This document shows positions 1 through 7,576 of a DNA stretch of 64,000 nt, one piece after another. Numbering within the stretch: the first letter of the stretch is position 1; the number at the start of each line of letters is the position of its first letter. This stretch comes from Gemmobacter caeruleus (lineage in GTDB: Bacteria > Pseudomonadota > Alphaproteobacteria > Rhodobacterales > Rhodobacteraceae): contig NZ_VKKX01000054.1 of assembly GCF_008271655.1 (NCBI RefSeq), forward strand, positions 41,432-105,431, read 5' to 3'. Both the position numbers and the translations under genes were made by a program. The notes below the pieces were generated by a model. The model ran no database searches. It was given only the letters and a program-made list of their open reading frames with translations, and was not told where the DNA came from.

Positions 1-54
1 CCCCAGGATCGCGGTTGCGCCAAAGGATTTGCCCCGCAGGTCCAGCCGGATCAT
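1..54 (-). CDS. ABC transporter ATP-binding protein, N-terminal fragment
   Basis: The reverse strand opens a frame with ATG at 54-52 that reads MIRLDLRGKSFGATAILG and runs off the left edge. The ATG overlaps the TGA of the permease gene (ATGA), the usual spacing inside an ABC operon. The N-terminal pattern (a beta strand, then K-S-F-G) fits the first strand of a NitT/TauT/Ssu-type ATPase. Only 18 residues are visible and the Walker motifs are outside the window, so the call rests mainly on its operon position after the binding protein and permease genes. Confidence 0.7.
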   Translation of the reverse strand, partial: MIRLDLRGKSFGATAILG

Positions 55-866
55 GCCGCCGCCCTCCAGCCCGTTGCGCGGCGCGCCAGCGGCGCCAGCA
101 CCAGCCATTCCACCGCCAGCATGACCGCCACGAAGGCCAGCGCATTGGCCAGAACGCCGGTAATGTCGAACATCTGGAAATTCAGATGGATGCGAAAGCC
201 GATGCCGTTGGAGCGGCCCAGAAATTCGACCACCAGCACGATCTTCCAGATCAGCGAAACCCCCGCCCGCGCGGCGGCAAGCAGATGCGGCACCAGTTGC
301 GGCAGCAGGATATGGCGCAGCCGTGCCAGCGGCGCCATGCGAAAGGCGCGGGCCATCTCGGCCAGGGCCGGGTCGCGGGCCTGCACGCCCTCGCGCAGGA
401 TCACGGCGACCAGCGGCACCTTGTTCAGCGCCACGGCGGCGATTGCCGCCGTCTCGTTCAGCCCGATCCAGAGGTAACACAGCACGATCAGCACCAGCGC
501 CGGGATGTTGTTCCAGACCGTGAGCCAGGGGTCGAGCCAGTCATTCGCGCGGCGCGACAGGCCAAGGCCGATGCCAAGCGCCGTGCCCAGCCCCATGGCC
601 AGCACGAAGGCCGCCGCCACCCGGCCCAGTGTCGCGCCCAGATCGGCCCACATCCGCCCTGAGGCCAGCCCCTCCCACAGGGCGGGCAGCACCTGCGCCG
701 GGCCGGGCGCGCGCAGGGGGTCGTCCAGCAGCGCCGCCCCGGCCGCCCAGACCCCGATCAGCGCCAGCACCGACAGCATCGGGCGCAGCGGCCCCGCCCC
801 CGGCGCGGGGGGCGGGGCCGTCAGGGCCGGAGCCGGGGGGGCGGCGGGGCGCGCCAAGCCCAGCAT
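51..866 (-). CDS. ABC transporter permease, NitT/TauT (SsuC-like) type
   Basis: This 271-residue inner-membrane protein forms the channel of an ABC importer. A proline/alanine-rich N-terminus of about 28 residues precedes five to six hydrophobic segments. The cytoplasmic EAA-type loop that contacts the ATPase is visible near residues 170-190 (E-M-A-R-A-F-R-M-A-P then R-H-I-L-L-P-Q-L). The start lies only 3 bases after the stop of the binding-protein gene, and the stop overlaps the ATPase start, so the three genes form one operon read leftwards. Family members carry taurine, sulfonates, nitrate or thiamine precursors; the sequence does not reveal the substrate. Confidence 0.9.
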   Translation of the reverse strand: MLGLARPAAPPAPALTAPPPAPGAGPLRPMLSVLALIGVWAAGAALLDDPLRAPGPAQVLPALWEGLASGRMWADLGATLGRVAAAFVLAMGLGTALGIGLGLSRRANDWLDPWLTVWNNIPALVLIVLCYLWIGLNETAAIAAVALNKVPLVAVILREGVQARDPALAEMARAFRMAPLARLRHILLPQLVPHLLAAARAGVSLIWKIVLVVEFLGRSNGIGFRIHLNFQMFDITGVLANALAFVAVMLAVEWLVLAPLARRATGWRAAA

Positions 867-869
867 GCC

Positions 870-1838
870 CTATTGCGACAGGAAGGTGCCGGGCGGCAGG
901 TCATGCACCTTGCCCACCAGCTCTTCTCCGCCCAGATCGGCCATCAGGGCCAGCATCCGCCCCGCCGCAGCCTGATCGACCGGCGCATCCGCGGGGATGC
1001 CGGCGCGATAGCCCGCCACCAGCGCCGCATATTGCGCGTCATTCTTGGCGTTCATCTGGTCGCGCAGCCGGGCAAAGGCCGCTTCGTCACGCGCCAGCAG
1101 TTCCTTGGCGGCGCGCGAGGCACGTTTCAGCCCGGCCACCATCGCGGGGCGTTCCGCGACCAGACGGTCTGACACCACATAGCCCAGAAGCGGGGTTTCG
1201 GGGTCAAGGCCAAGCGCCTGTGCCGCGTCCGACACGCTGACCAGCGTGGTCATGCCGCGCGTCTCCATCTTGGCCATGAAATGCCAGAAGTTGATGGCGG
1301 CATCCACCTCGCCCGACAGGGCCGATTCCATGATCAGGGGCGGCGCGCCGAACACCTGTTCGGTCTCGGTCGCCAGGTCCAGCCCCAGTTCCTTTTGCGC
1401 ATAGGCGCGCAGGATCAGCCAGCTTTTGTCCAGCGGGCCACCGGCGATGCCGATCTTCTTGCCCTTCAGATCGCCCAGCGAGGCGATGCCGCCCTCGGGG
1501 CGCACCATCAGCCCGCCCACGGCGCGCGAATAGGGGATGAAGGTGAAATCCTGCCCCTCGGCCCGCATCCGCGCGACCCAGAACCAGTCGGTCACGATGG
1601 CATCGGCCTCGCCGCCTTGCAGGGCCACTTGCGCCGCCGGATTGCCCGCCACCGGCATCACCTCCAGCTCAAAGCCCTCGGCCTTGTCCAGCCCGTAATG
1701 GCGGATCGTATCGAGTTCCCAGTTGACCGTGCCGCCCTCAAGCGCGGCGACCTTCAGCACCGGCAGGTCTTCGGCCCGGGCACCGACGGCGCCCATTGCC
1801 ATACATGCCGCCAGCAGGCAGCCCCAGAGTCGTTTCAT
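870..1838 (-). CDS. ABC transporter periplasmic substrate-binding protein (NitT/TauT type)
   Basis: This 322-residue secreted protein has a Sec signal peptide of about 22 residues ending in G-A-R-A, followed by a type-II binding-protein fold of the SsuA/TauA kind (K-V-A-A-L-E-G-G-T-V-N-W near the mature N-terminus, G-G-E-A-D-A-I-V-T-D-W, K-G-K-K-I-G-I-A-G-G). It should capture the substrate for the permease and ATPase encoded immediately downstream. It is first in the operon and faces the cytochrome c gene across a shared 200-base upstream region, so the two may be co-regulated. The ligand is unknown; the neighbouring quinoprotein accessory genes suggest a link to alcohol oxidation, which is inference only. 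Confidence 0.9.
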   Translation of the reverse strand: MKRLWGCLLAACMAMGAVGARAEDLPVLKVAALEGGTVNWELDTIRHYGLDKAEGFELEVMPVAGNPAAQVALQGGEADAIVTDWFWVARMRAEGQDFTFIPYSRAVGGLMVRPEGGIASLGDLKGKKIGIAGGPLDKSWLILRAYAQKELGLDLATETEQVFGAPPLIMESALSGEVDAAINFWHFMAKMETRGMTTLVSVSDAAQALGLDPETPLLGYVVSDRLVAERPAMVAGLKRASRAAKELLARDEAAFARLRDQMNAKNDAQYAALVAGYRAGIPADAPVDQAAAGRMLALMADLGGEELVGKVHDLPPGTFLSQ

Positions 1839-2038
1839 CGCATCCTCCCTTGCCCCGGCATCGGGCCCTCGGGAAAAAGCCTAAACCCGGGTGGCGGCGG
1901 CGCTCTATTAGACCATTGGCCAATACGGTTTGCGCCCGGTTTGCCGCCAGTTTGCTCTGGTCGCGACCAAGGTCGAATGGCGCCGGGGCGGGCAGGCCGG
2001 TTAATCCCAAGGAACAGTGGATCGAGAGGGAGAGAGAG
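1839..2038. promoter_or_regulatory. Divergent promoter region between ABC importer and pedF-like gene
   Basis: This 200-base gap separates two divergently read operons. It contains a perfect 10-base palindrome, ATTGGCCAAT, at 1915-1924, a plausible operator shared by both directions. A purine-rich ribosome-binding stretch (GAGAGGGAGAGAGAG) lies directly before the cytochrome ATG at 2039. I could not place confident -35/-10 boxes. Confidence 0.45.
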
Positions 2039-2740
2039 ATGCTCGACACCCGCAGCCGCCGCGTTGTCGCGGCCCTGACGCTTGCCGGCCTCATGGCCCC
2101 CGCGCTGGCGCCTGTCGCCGTTCTGGCGCATGGCGATGTGGCGCCCCAGCCCGTGAACACCGATGCCCTGCCCGATGTGGGCGAGGAATGGCTGACCGAA
2201 AACCCCTACCGCGCCGAGAAGGCCGGCGAGGAAACCTGGCGCGCCGCCCTGCATATCGGCGATTCCGGCTATAACCAGAACTGCGCCCGCTGCCATGGGC
2301 TTGGCGCGGTGTCGGGCGGCCTGGCCCCCGACCTGCGTTTCCTTGAGGCGGCGGAATATGGCGATGAATGGTTCGCCGAACGGTTCCAGCATGGCTACAC
2401 CCAGGACGGCACCACCAAGATGCCCGCCTTTGGCGAGGTTCTGGGCCAGAAGGCCGGCTGGGCGATCCGCACCTATATCGAGACGCGCCCCGAGGATGGC
2501 GCGCTGGATGGCCATTCCGACCGGTTGCACAAGCTGCGTGATGAACTGGCCGCCGGACAGGGCGATGGCGCCGCGATCAAGGCCGAGCTCATGCAGATCG
2601 CCGCCGAGGTCAAGACCGCCTCGGGCGCCCCCGTGGCCGACAGCGTGGTCAGCCGCGCCGCCGAGACGCTGACCGACGATCCTGCCAGCTTCAAGCACGC
2701 GGCCGAGGTGCTGACCATCGGCCTGTCCGCGGCGCAGTGA
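2039..2740 (+). CDS. pedF: Periplasmic cytochrome c, PedF (c-550) type
   Basis: The product is a 233-residue periplasmic monohaem cytochrome c. A signal peptide of about 30 residues precedes a mature start H-G-D-V-A-P-Q-P-V, followed by G-E-E-W-L-T-E-N-P-Y, features I recognise from PedF, the electron acceptor of PQQ-dependent alcohol dehydrogenases. The haem site is C-A-R-C-H at residues 82-86, and the likely axial methionine is M128 (T-K-M-P-A-F). The roughly 90-residue alanine/glutamate-rich tail after the haem domain is longer than in typical PedF. The start is chosen from the purine-rich Shine-Dalgarno stretch just upstream and the signal peptide. Its stop overlaps the next start, so it is co-translated with the binding-protein-like gene. 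No PQQ dehydrogenase gene is adjacent, which is unusual. Confidence 0.88.
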   Translation: MLDTRSRRVVAALTLAGLMAPALAPVAVLAHGDVAPQPVNTDALPDVGEEWLTENPYRAEKAGEETWRAALHIGDSGYNQNCARCHGLGAVSGGLAPDLRFLEAAEYGDEWFAERFQHGYTQDGTTKMPAFGEVLGQKAGWAIRTYIETRPEDGALDGHSDRLHKLRDELAAGQGDGAAIKAELMQIAAEVKTASGAPVADSVVSRAAETLTDDPASFKHAAEVLTIGLSAAQ

Positions 2741-3663
2741 TGCGCGCGCGCGGCAGGCCCGGGCGCCGCGGGGTTCTGGCGGCGATGGTGCTGGCGCTGG
2801 CCGGGCTGGGGTTTACCCCCCGCCCGGCCCTTGCCGCTTGCGAGGGGGTGGCGCCGGAACAGCGCCTGCAAAACACCGCGCCGCAGGATATCGGCCGGTC
2901 GCTGGATCGTATCCGCGAGGATGGGTGGATCGAATTCGCGCTTTATGAGGATTACCGCCCCTGGTCCTGGCAAGAGGCCGGTCAGCCGCGCGGCATCGAC
3001 GTGGATATCGCCCGCCTGATCGCCGCCGATCTGGGGGTGGAGGCACGCATCCGTCTGGTCACGGCGGGCGAGACGCTGGATGCCGATCTGCTGAATTACG
3101 TCTACAAGGGCGCGGCGGTCGGCGGGCATGTTTCCAATGTCATGCTGCATGTGCCCTATGACGTGGATTATGCCTGCCGTTTCGATCAGGTGGTGTTTAC
3201 CGGGCAATATGCCTCGGAACGGCTGGCGATTGCCTATGATCTGGCATCCTACCCCGAAAAGGGCCCGACCCCGGCGGTGTTCCGCTATGATCCGGTGGGG
3301 GTGGAGAATGACTCGATCTCCGATTTCTTCCTGACGTCGGTGGCGCATGGGGCGACGGCCGACAAGGTGCATCGCTTCAAATCCACCGGCGCGGCCATGG
3401 AGGGCCTGGCCCGGCATGAGGTCATGGCGGTGATGGGGCCGCGCGCGGAAATCGACGCTGCGATGACCGAGGGGCTGGCGGTGCATGAGCCGGGCCTACT
3501 GGGGCTGGCGCGGTCGAAATGGACGCTGGGGGTGGCGGTGTCGTTCCAGCACCGGCCGCTGGCCTATGCGGTGGACGATGCCATCGCCGCCGCGCTGGCA
3601 GATGGGCGCATCGCGGCGATTTTCGCGGGCTATGGCGTCGATTACATGGCGCCGGTCAGGTAA
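2740..3663 (+). CDS. Quinoprotein dehydrogenase-associated binding protein (MoxJ/XoxJ-like)
   Basis: This 307-residue secreted protein starts at the ATG overlapping the pedF stop (TGATG); a GTG one codon earlier is also in frame. A basic N-terminus and hydrophobic core end in P-A-L-A-A. The mature part resembles family-3 solute-binding proteins (G-W-I-E-F-A-L-Y-E-D-Y-R-P-W-S, R-G-I-D-V-D-I-A-R-L-I-A). This is the MoxJ/XoxJ class that partners PQQ methanol/alcohol dehydrogenases rather than feeding a transporter. It would act in the periplasm, perhaps in dehydrogenase maturation or activation. Its end overlaps the end of the convergent apbE gene by 8 bases. Confidence 0.85.
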   Translation: MRARGRPGRRGVLAAMVLALAGLGFTPRPALAACEGVAPEQRLQNTAPQDIGRSLDRIREDGWIEFALYEDYRPWSWQEAGQPRGIDVDIARLIAADLGVEARIRLVTAGETLDADLLNYVYKGAAVGGHVSNVMLHVPYDVDYACRFDQVVFTGQYASERLAIAYDLASYPEKGPTPAVFRYDPVGVENDSISDFFLTSVAHGATADKVHRFKSTGAAMEGLARHEVMAVMGPRAEIDAAMTEGLAVHEPGLLGLARSKWTLGVAVSFQHRPLAYAVDDAIAAALADGRIAAIFAGYGVDYMAPVR

Positions 3664-4510
3664 GGGCGATTTCGCGCAGATCGCCGGCCGCATCGACCAG
3701 CAGCACCGACCACAGCCCGAGCGCGGCCGCCGCCTTGCGGATGGCCGGCTCGGGCATCAGCACGAAGGCGGTGGAGGCCGCGTCGCAGATCGCCGCCTCT
3801 GGCCCCTGCACCGTGACGGTGGACCAGAGCGGCACCTCGCCCCGCGGGCCAAGGATATGGCTGCCGCCGGGCAGCGACAGCGCGGCGGGGGAGCTGGTGG
3901 CCATGGCGCCGCCGGTCAGGCTGCGCCAGCCCAGCAGGCCGGTCTGCGGATCCTCGATCCCCAGCCGGAACGCGCCGCCGATGGCCGCGAATTCGCCCAT
4001 GTCGATCAGCGCATGGCGCAGCCCCTGCGCGGCACAGATCGCGCGGATGCGGTCGGCGGCATGGCCCTGCGCGATGCCGTTCAGCGTCAGGGCCTGACCC
4101 GGGGCCAGCCGGATGTCGCGCCCGATGCGCAGCCGGTCAAACCCGATCCGCCCGCGCGCCACCCGCCCGTCGCCCCCCTGTGCCAGCGCCTGCCAGAGCG
4201 GCTGCACCGTCGGGTCAAAGGCGGCGCCCGTTGCCGCATGAACCTGTGCCGCCTGTGCCAGAACGGCGCGCATCCGGGCAGAGCCGGGTGCCTGGCCCCG
4301 GGCGTTCAGCCGGGTCAGCTCGCTGTCGGCCATCAGCGAAAACGCGGCCTCGATCGCTGCGATCTCCGACAGGATCGCGCGCATCGGCGCGGGGCCGTCG
4401 GTCTGGATCACCAGATCCGCGCCGAAGGCCCGCCCGCGCCAAAGCGTGTCGGCCCGGGCCGGAAAGGCCATTGCCGCCGCCAGAACATGCAGGAACCGCC
4501 GCCGCTTCAT
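3656..4510 (-). CDS. FAD:protein FMN transferase (ApbE/NosX family)
   Basis: The 284-residue product belongs to the ApbE family, which attaches FMN covalently to threonine in a D-x-x-(S/T)-x-A-T motif of periplasmic flavoproteins using FAD and Mg2+. Visible family features are a short signal (M-K-R-R-R-F-L-H-V, then an alanine-rich stretch to F-P-A-R-A), A-Q-G-H-A-A-D-R-I, a G-G-A-M-A-T-S segment, and the C-terminal C-D-A-A-S-T-A-F-V-L-M corresponding to the usual metal-binding T-A-D/A-T region. Its ATG overlaps the stop of the NosR-like gene (ATGA), so the two are translationally coupled and the NosR-like flavin domain is its obvious substrate. Whether to call it nosX is doubtful because no nosZ is nearby. 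Confidence 0.88.
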   Translation of the reverse strand: MKRRRFLHVLAAAMAFPARADTLWRGRAFGADLVIQTDGPAPMRAILSEIAAIEAAFSLMADSELTRLNARGQAPGSARMRAVLAQAAQVHAATGAAFDPTVQPLWQALAQGGDGRVARGRIGFDRLRIGRDIRLAPGQALTLNGIAQGHAADRIRAICAAQGLRHALIDMGEFAAIGGAFRLGIEDPQTGLLGWRSLTGGAMATSSPAALSLPGGSHILGPRGEVPLWSTVTVQGPEAAICDAASTAFVLMPEPAIRKAAAALGLWSVLLVDAAGDLREIALT

Positions 4511-6555
4511 GCCGCCCTCCGCGCCCGTTTCGCCGCCAGAACCAGCGGCACGCACTGGCCCGGGTCGTCATGGATTTTTACACAGTCAAGGCATTGGAAA
4601 CATTCTGAATACCGGATCTCGCCCTTAGGGGCGATGGCCTGATAGCGGCATTTCACCCGGCAAAGCTGGCAGGGCGTGCCGCAGGCGTCGCGGCGCGGAA
4701 TCCAGCGGCGCAGGCGCAGCATCCCGCCCAGCCGCATCGCCGCGCCCAGGGGGCAGAGCGACCGGCAAAAGCCCTTGAACCACACCGCCGAGACCGCGAT
4801 CCATCCCGCCGCCCACAGCACATAGGGCAGGGGGCGGGCAAAATGCACGGTGATCGCGGTCTTGAACGGTTCGATCTCGGCCACCGCCTCGGCCCGGTCG
4901 GGGGAAAGAAAGGCGATGGCGATCAGCGCCACAAGGGCCACCGGCCCCGTCCAGAGCAGCGCGCGGCCAAGGGTCGGCGGCGGCTCCCATTGCGGCAGGC
5001 GCAACAGGCGGCCAAGGTGATGGGCGAATTCCTGCAAGGCACCGAACGGGCAGAGCCAGCCACAGAAAAAACCGCGCCCCCAAAGCAGAAAGCCGAGCCC
5101 CGCCGCCGCCCAGACCATCAGCCCGAACGGGTCATAAAGCAGCACCTCCAACCCGCCGCCGACCAGCCCGCGCAGAAAGGCCAGGATGGTGACGACCGAC
5201 AATTGCCCCTGCCCCCAAAAGCCGACAAAGCCGGTCATCACCGCCAGCAGGCCCAACCGGATCGCGGTGAAATGGCGCTGCGCCGCCAGCCGCGACTGCA
5301 TCGACAGCAGCCCGAACAGCAGGGCGAGAAACAGGCCCAGCCAGACCAGATCGCCCGCGCGATTGCGCAGCGCCTCGGCAAAGGGCGACAGCGGCGCCGG
5401 CGCCTCGGGGCGCAGGAAGAACCGCTCCGGCGTGGCCAGCGTCACACTGAAATACGCCGATCCCGGTTCGGGCTGAAACTGGCCATGCAGGCGGATGGCC
5501 TGAAGGCTCAGATCCCAGGGCCGGGTCGGATCGAAACCCAGCCGGCGATCCAGCCGCAGCACCATCTGGGTGGCGTCATGCAGGTCGCCGGGCAGATCGG
5601 AGGCCAGCGAGGGCAGGATATCGGCATCGCGCAGCGCCAGCGGCAACCCGTCTTGCTGGGCCGACAGCCGGTCGGGCGCGGTGTTGCGCACGAAATCCTC
5701 CGATACCAGGCCATGCCGCCCGGCCTCGATCAGCAGGAACAGTTCGTCATCCGGCGCGCGGCTGGAAAAACGTGCAATCTCGGCCAGCGTATCGGGCGCC
5801 AGCACGGCACGCGCCAGAGCCGGCGGGCCGAGGTCGATGACGTAAAGGTCGATATAGGGCGTGTCGCCCGGTGCCGCATCGCCGTCGGCGGCCCATTTCG
5901 TGCCGGCAAAGGCCGCGTCCAGATCGGTTTCCGACACGGTCAGCCGCCCGACCAGCCCCTGTTCCAGCAGATCGGCCCAACCCAGCCGTTCATCATGGGC
6001 GGGGTCGGGGCGGGGGGGCGGGCCGGCACTGACCCCTTGCATCTTTTCCCGCGCCACGGCCAGCGTGGCGGCGAGAATGGATTCATGCGCGATGCGCACG
6101 CTGGCCGTGGCCTTGGTCACCCCGTCGAGATAGACATTGTCCGAGGCCGCGCCGCCCTCGCCATAGGGGGTGCCGACGACCAGCGGTTCGTTGATCGCAT
6201 GACCCCGATACTGGTCCAGAAAGGCGCGGAACGGTGCCTCGCCCAGGCCCGAGACGAAGATCGGCTCGTTCTGCGCCAACAGCCGCACGTCGATGAACCG
6301 CCCCTCAAGATCGAGCAGCACCAGCATGTTGATCGGCTGGCCGGAAAAGCCGGGCAGCGGCGCCAGTTCGCCGGTTTCAAAGACATAACCCGCCTCGCCC
6401 CCGCCGGAATTGCGCAGGCTCCAGACGCCCTTGTCATTCACCGGATCGCCAAGCGCATAGGGCGCAAGGATCAGCGGCTCCAGCCCCTCGCGCGACAGGG
6501 GGGCCGCGGCAAGGGGCGTTGCAAGCAGGAACAGAAGGACAAGCATGCGCCACAT
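4507..6555 (-). CDS. NosR/NirI-like membrane flavin and iron-sulfur protein
   Basis: This 682-residue polytopic protein has the NosR layout. It has a signal/anchor (1-18) and a periplasmic FMN-binding domain with the flavinylation motif D144-G-V-T-K-A-T150. Five to six transmembrane helices follow, with two C-x-x-x-C-P motifs (C-G-W-L-C-P-F-G near 497 and C-R-S-L-C-P-L-G near 597). The C-terminal cluster region (about 622-665) has C-x-x-x-C-x-x-C-x-x-x-C and C-x-x-C-x-x-C spacings for two 4Fe-4S centres. It should pass electrons from the quinol/cytoplasmic side to a periplasmic flavin. It is somewhat shorter than NosR (over 700 residues). It is coupled to apbE and sits in a quinoprotein accessory cluster rather than with nosZ, so an electron-transfer role in alcohol metabolism is more likely than N2O respiration. 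A second ATG (6546) is possible. Confidence 0.87.
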   Translation of the reverse strand: MWRMLVLLFLLATPLAAAPLSREGLEPLILAPYALGDPVNDKGVWSLRNSGGGEAGYVFETGELAPLPGFSGQPINMLVLLDLEGRFIDVRLLAQNEPIFVSGLGEAPFRAFLDQYRGHAINEPLVVGTPYGEGGAASDNVYLDGVTKATASVRIAHESILAATLAVAREKMQGVSAGPPPRPDPAHDERLGWADLLEQGLVGRLTVSETDLDAAFAGTKWAADGDAAPGDTPYIDLYVIDLGPPALARAVLAPDTLAEIARFSSRAPDDELFLLIEAGRHGLVSEDFVRNTAPDRLSAQQDGLPLALRDADILPSLASDLPGDLHDATQMVLRLDRRLGFDPTRPWDLSLQAIRLHGQFQPEPGSAYFSVTLATPERFFLRPEAPAPLSPFAEALRNRAGDLVWLGLFLALLFGLLSMQSRLAAQRHFTAIRLGLLAVMTGFVGFWGQGQLSVVTILAFLRGLVGGGLEVLLYDPFGLMVWAAAGLGFLLWGRGFFCGWLCPFGALQEFAHHLGRLLRLPQWEPPPTLGRALLWTGPVALVALIAIAFLSPDRAEAVAEIEPFKTAITVHFARPLPYVLWAAGWIAVSAVWFKGFCRSLCPLGAAMRLGGMLRLRRWIPRRDACGTPCQLCRVKCRYQAIAPKGEIRYSECFQCLDCVKIHDDPGQCVPLVLAAKRARRAA

Positions 6556-6610
6556 GCGCCCAGCCTAGAGCGCGCGGGGAAATTGCCTATTCGACCTAAG
6601 TCGCGCCCGG

Positions 6611-7429
6611 TCAGTCGCCCAGCTTGGCGTGGACCTCCTCAAGGTCGATCTCGCCGATCGGCATCTTGTTGTTCGGGTCGTCGAAATCGTATTTGAACAA
6701 CTGGAAGTCGCGCTTGTAGATCTCCCACACCAGATGGCGCGACAGGTCGTCGAAATAATCGGCCACCGGATGCGCGCGCTTGGGGCCGTGGCCCTCGCTC
6801 TCGTTGAACTTGGGGATCTTCTTGAGGTTCACCTTCTTCTTCACCTTGATGTTGTCGAGGACGTGCTGCATGCCCTCGTCGAACTTTTCGGTAAAGAATA
6901 TGTGGTCGTATTGCCCGCCATTCACGATGAAGGTGGAGATATGGCCCGACATGGCCGACCAGTGGATGTCCGGCTCCATCGGCTTGCGAAAGCGGATGGT
7001 GTCGCGCGCGAACAGCAGAAACCGGCGGAAGCTGCGGATCTGATCGAATTCGAACCCGTTTTCCGGGTCGCCCACCTCGATCCCGTATTTCTGGATCAGC
7101 AGCGGCACCAGATTGCCGCGATAGCGCTTGCCGTTGCGCTGGATGCCGCAGATCTTGTCAAAGAACGATGACAGGATCCGCGCATAGGGGTTGCGCACGC
7201 AGGTAAAGGCGTAGGACTTGTGCCCCTTCACATTCGCCTCGATCAGCGGCTGGCTGATCTCCTGGCTCCACTTGTGCAGGCCCGCGGTCGAATCGTGGAT
7301 ATCGCCATCAAAGAACTTGCCATGGTCGGAATAGAACATGATCTGCCCGATGGACGAGCAGGCACATTTCGGCACCACACGGTACACAACACTTTCACTC
7401 TCGGTCATCCAGGTGCCGGGAAAACCCAT
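6611..7429 (-). CDS. Sulfotransferase family 2 protein
   Basis: This 272-residue cytoplasmic or membrane-associated enzyme is predicted to transfer sulfate from PAPS to a carbohydrate. The 5'-phosphosulfate loop V-P-K-C-A-C-S-S lies near residues 19-26, and the 3'-phosphate motif C-V-R-N-P-Y-A-R-I-L-S-S-F-F near 80-93. I chose the ATG at 7429 because GGAGG lies 8 bases upstream and the protein then begins M-G-F-P-G-T-W; an in-frame ATG at 7483 would add 18 residues but has no ribosome-binding site. It is divergent from a GT14-like glycosyltransferase, suggesting both build a sulfated surface glycan. Lysine and phenylalanine codons are commoner than in its neighbours. Confidence 0.86.
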   Translation of the reverse strand: MGFPGTWMTESESVVYRVVPKCACSSIGQIMFYSDHGKFFDGDIHDSTAGLHKWSQEISQPLIEANVKGHKSYAFTCVRNPYARILSSFFDKICGIQRNGKRYRGNLVPLLIQKYGIEVGDPENGFEFDQIRSFRRFLLFARDTIRFRKPMEPDIHWSAMSGHISTFIVNGGQYDHIFFTEKFDEGMQHVLDNIKVKKKVNLKKIPKFNESEGHGPKRAHPVADYFDDLSRHLVWEIYKRDFQLFKYDFDDPNNKMPIGEIDLEEVHAKLGD

Positions 7430-7576
7430 CTCTCTCGCCTCCAATCCGCAATCTCCGCGCGGCCGCACGGGTTGCATTGTCATGGTCGGAAAAAAGCAAA
7501 CAAACTCTGTCTTTTCAATGACCCGTAAAGCACTTTATGGAGACAATACTCGCAAAGTGTGGTTCGAGTTTCCTGA

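Noticed and set aside
3656..6555. nosRX of a nitrous-oxide reductase operon
   Set aside because: No nosZ, nosD, nosF, nosY or nosL is present, and flanking genes are quinoprotein accessories; kept as NosR-like and ApbE-family only.
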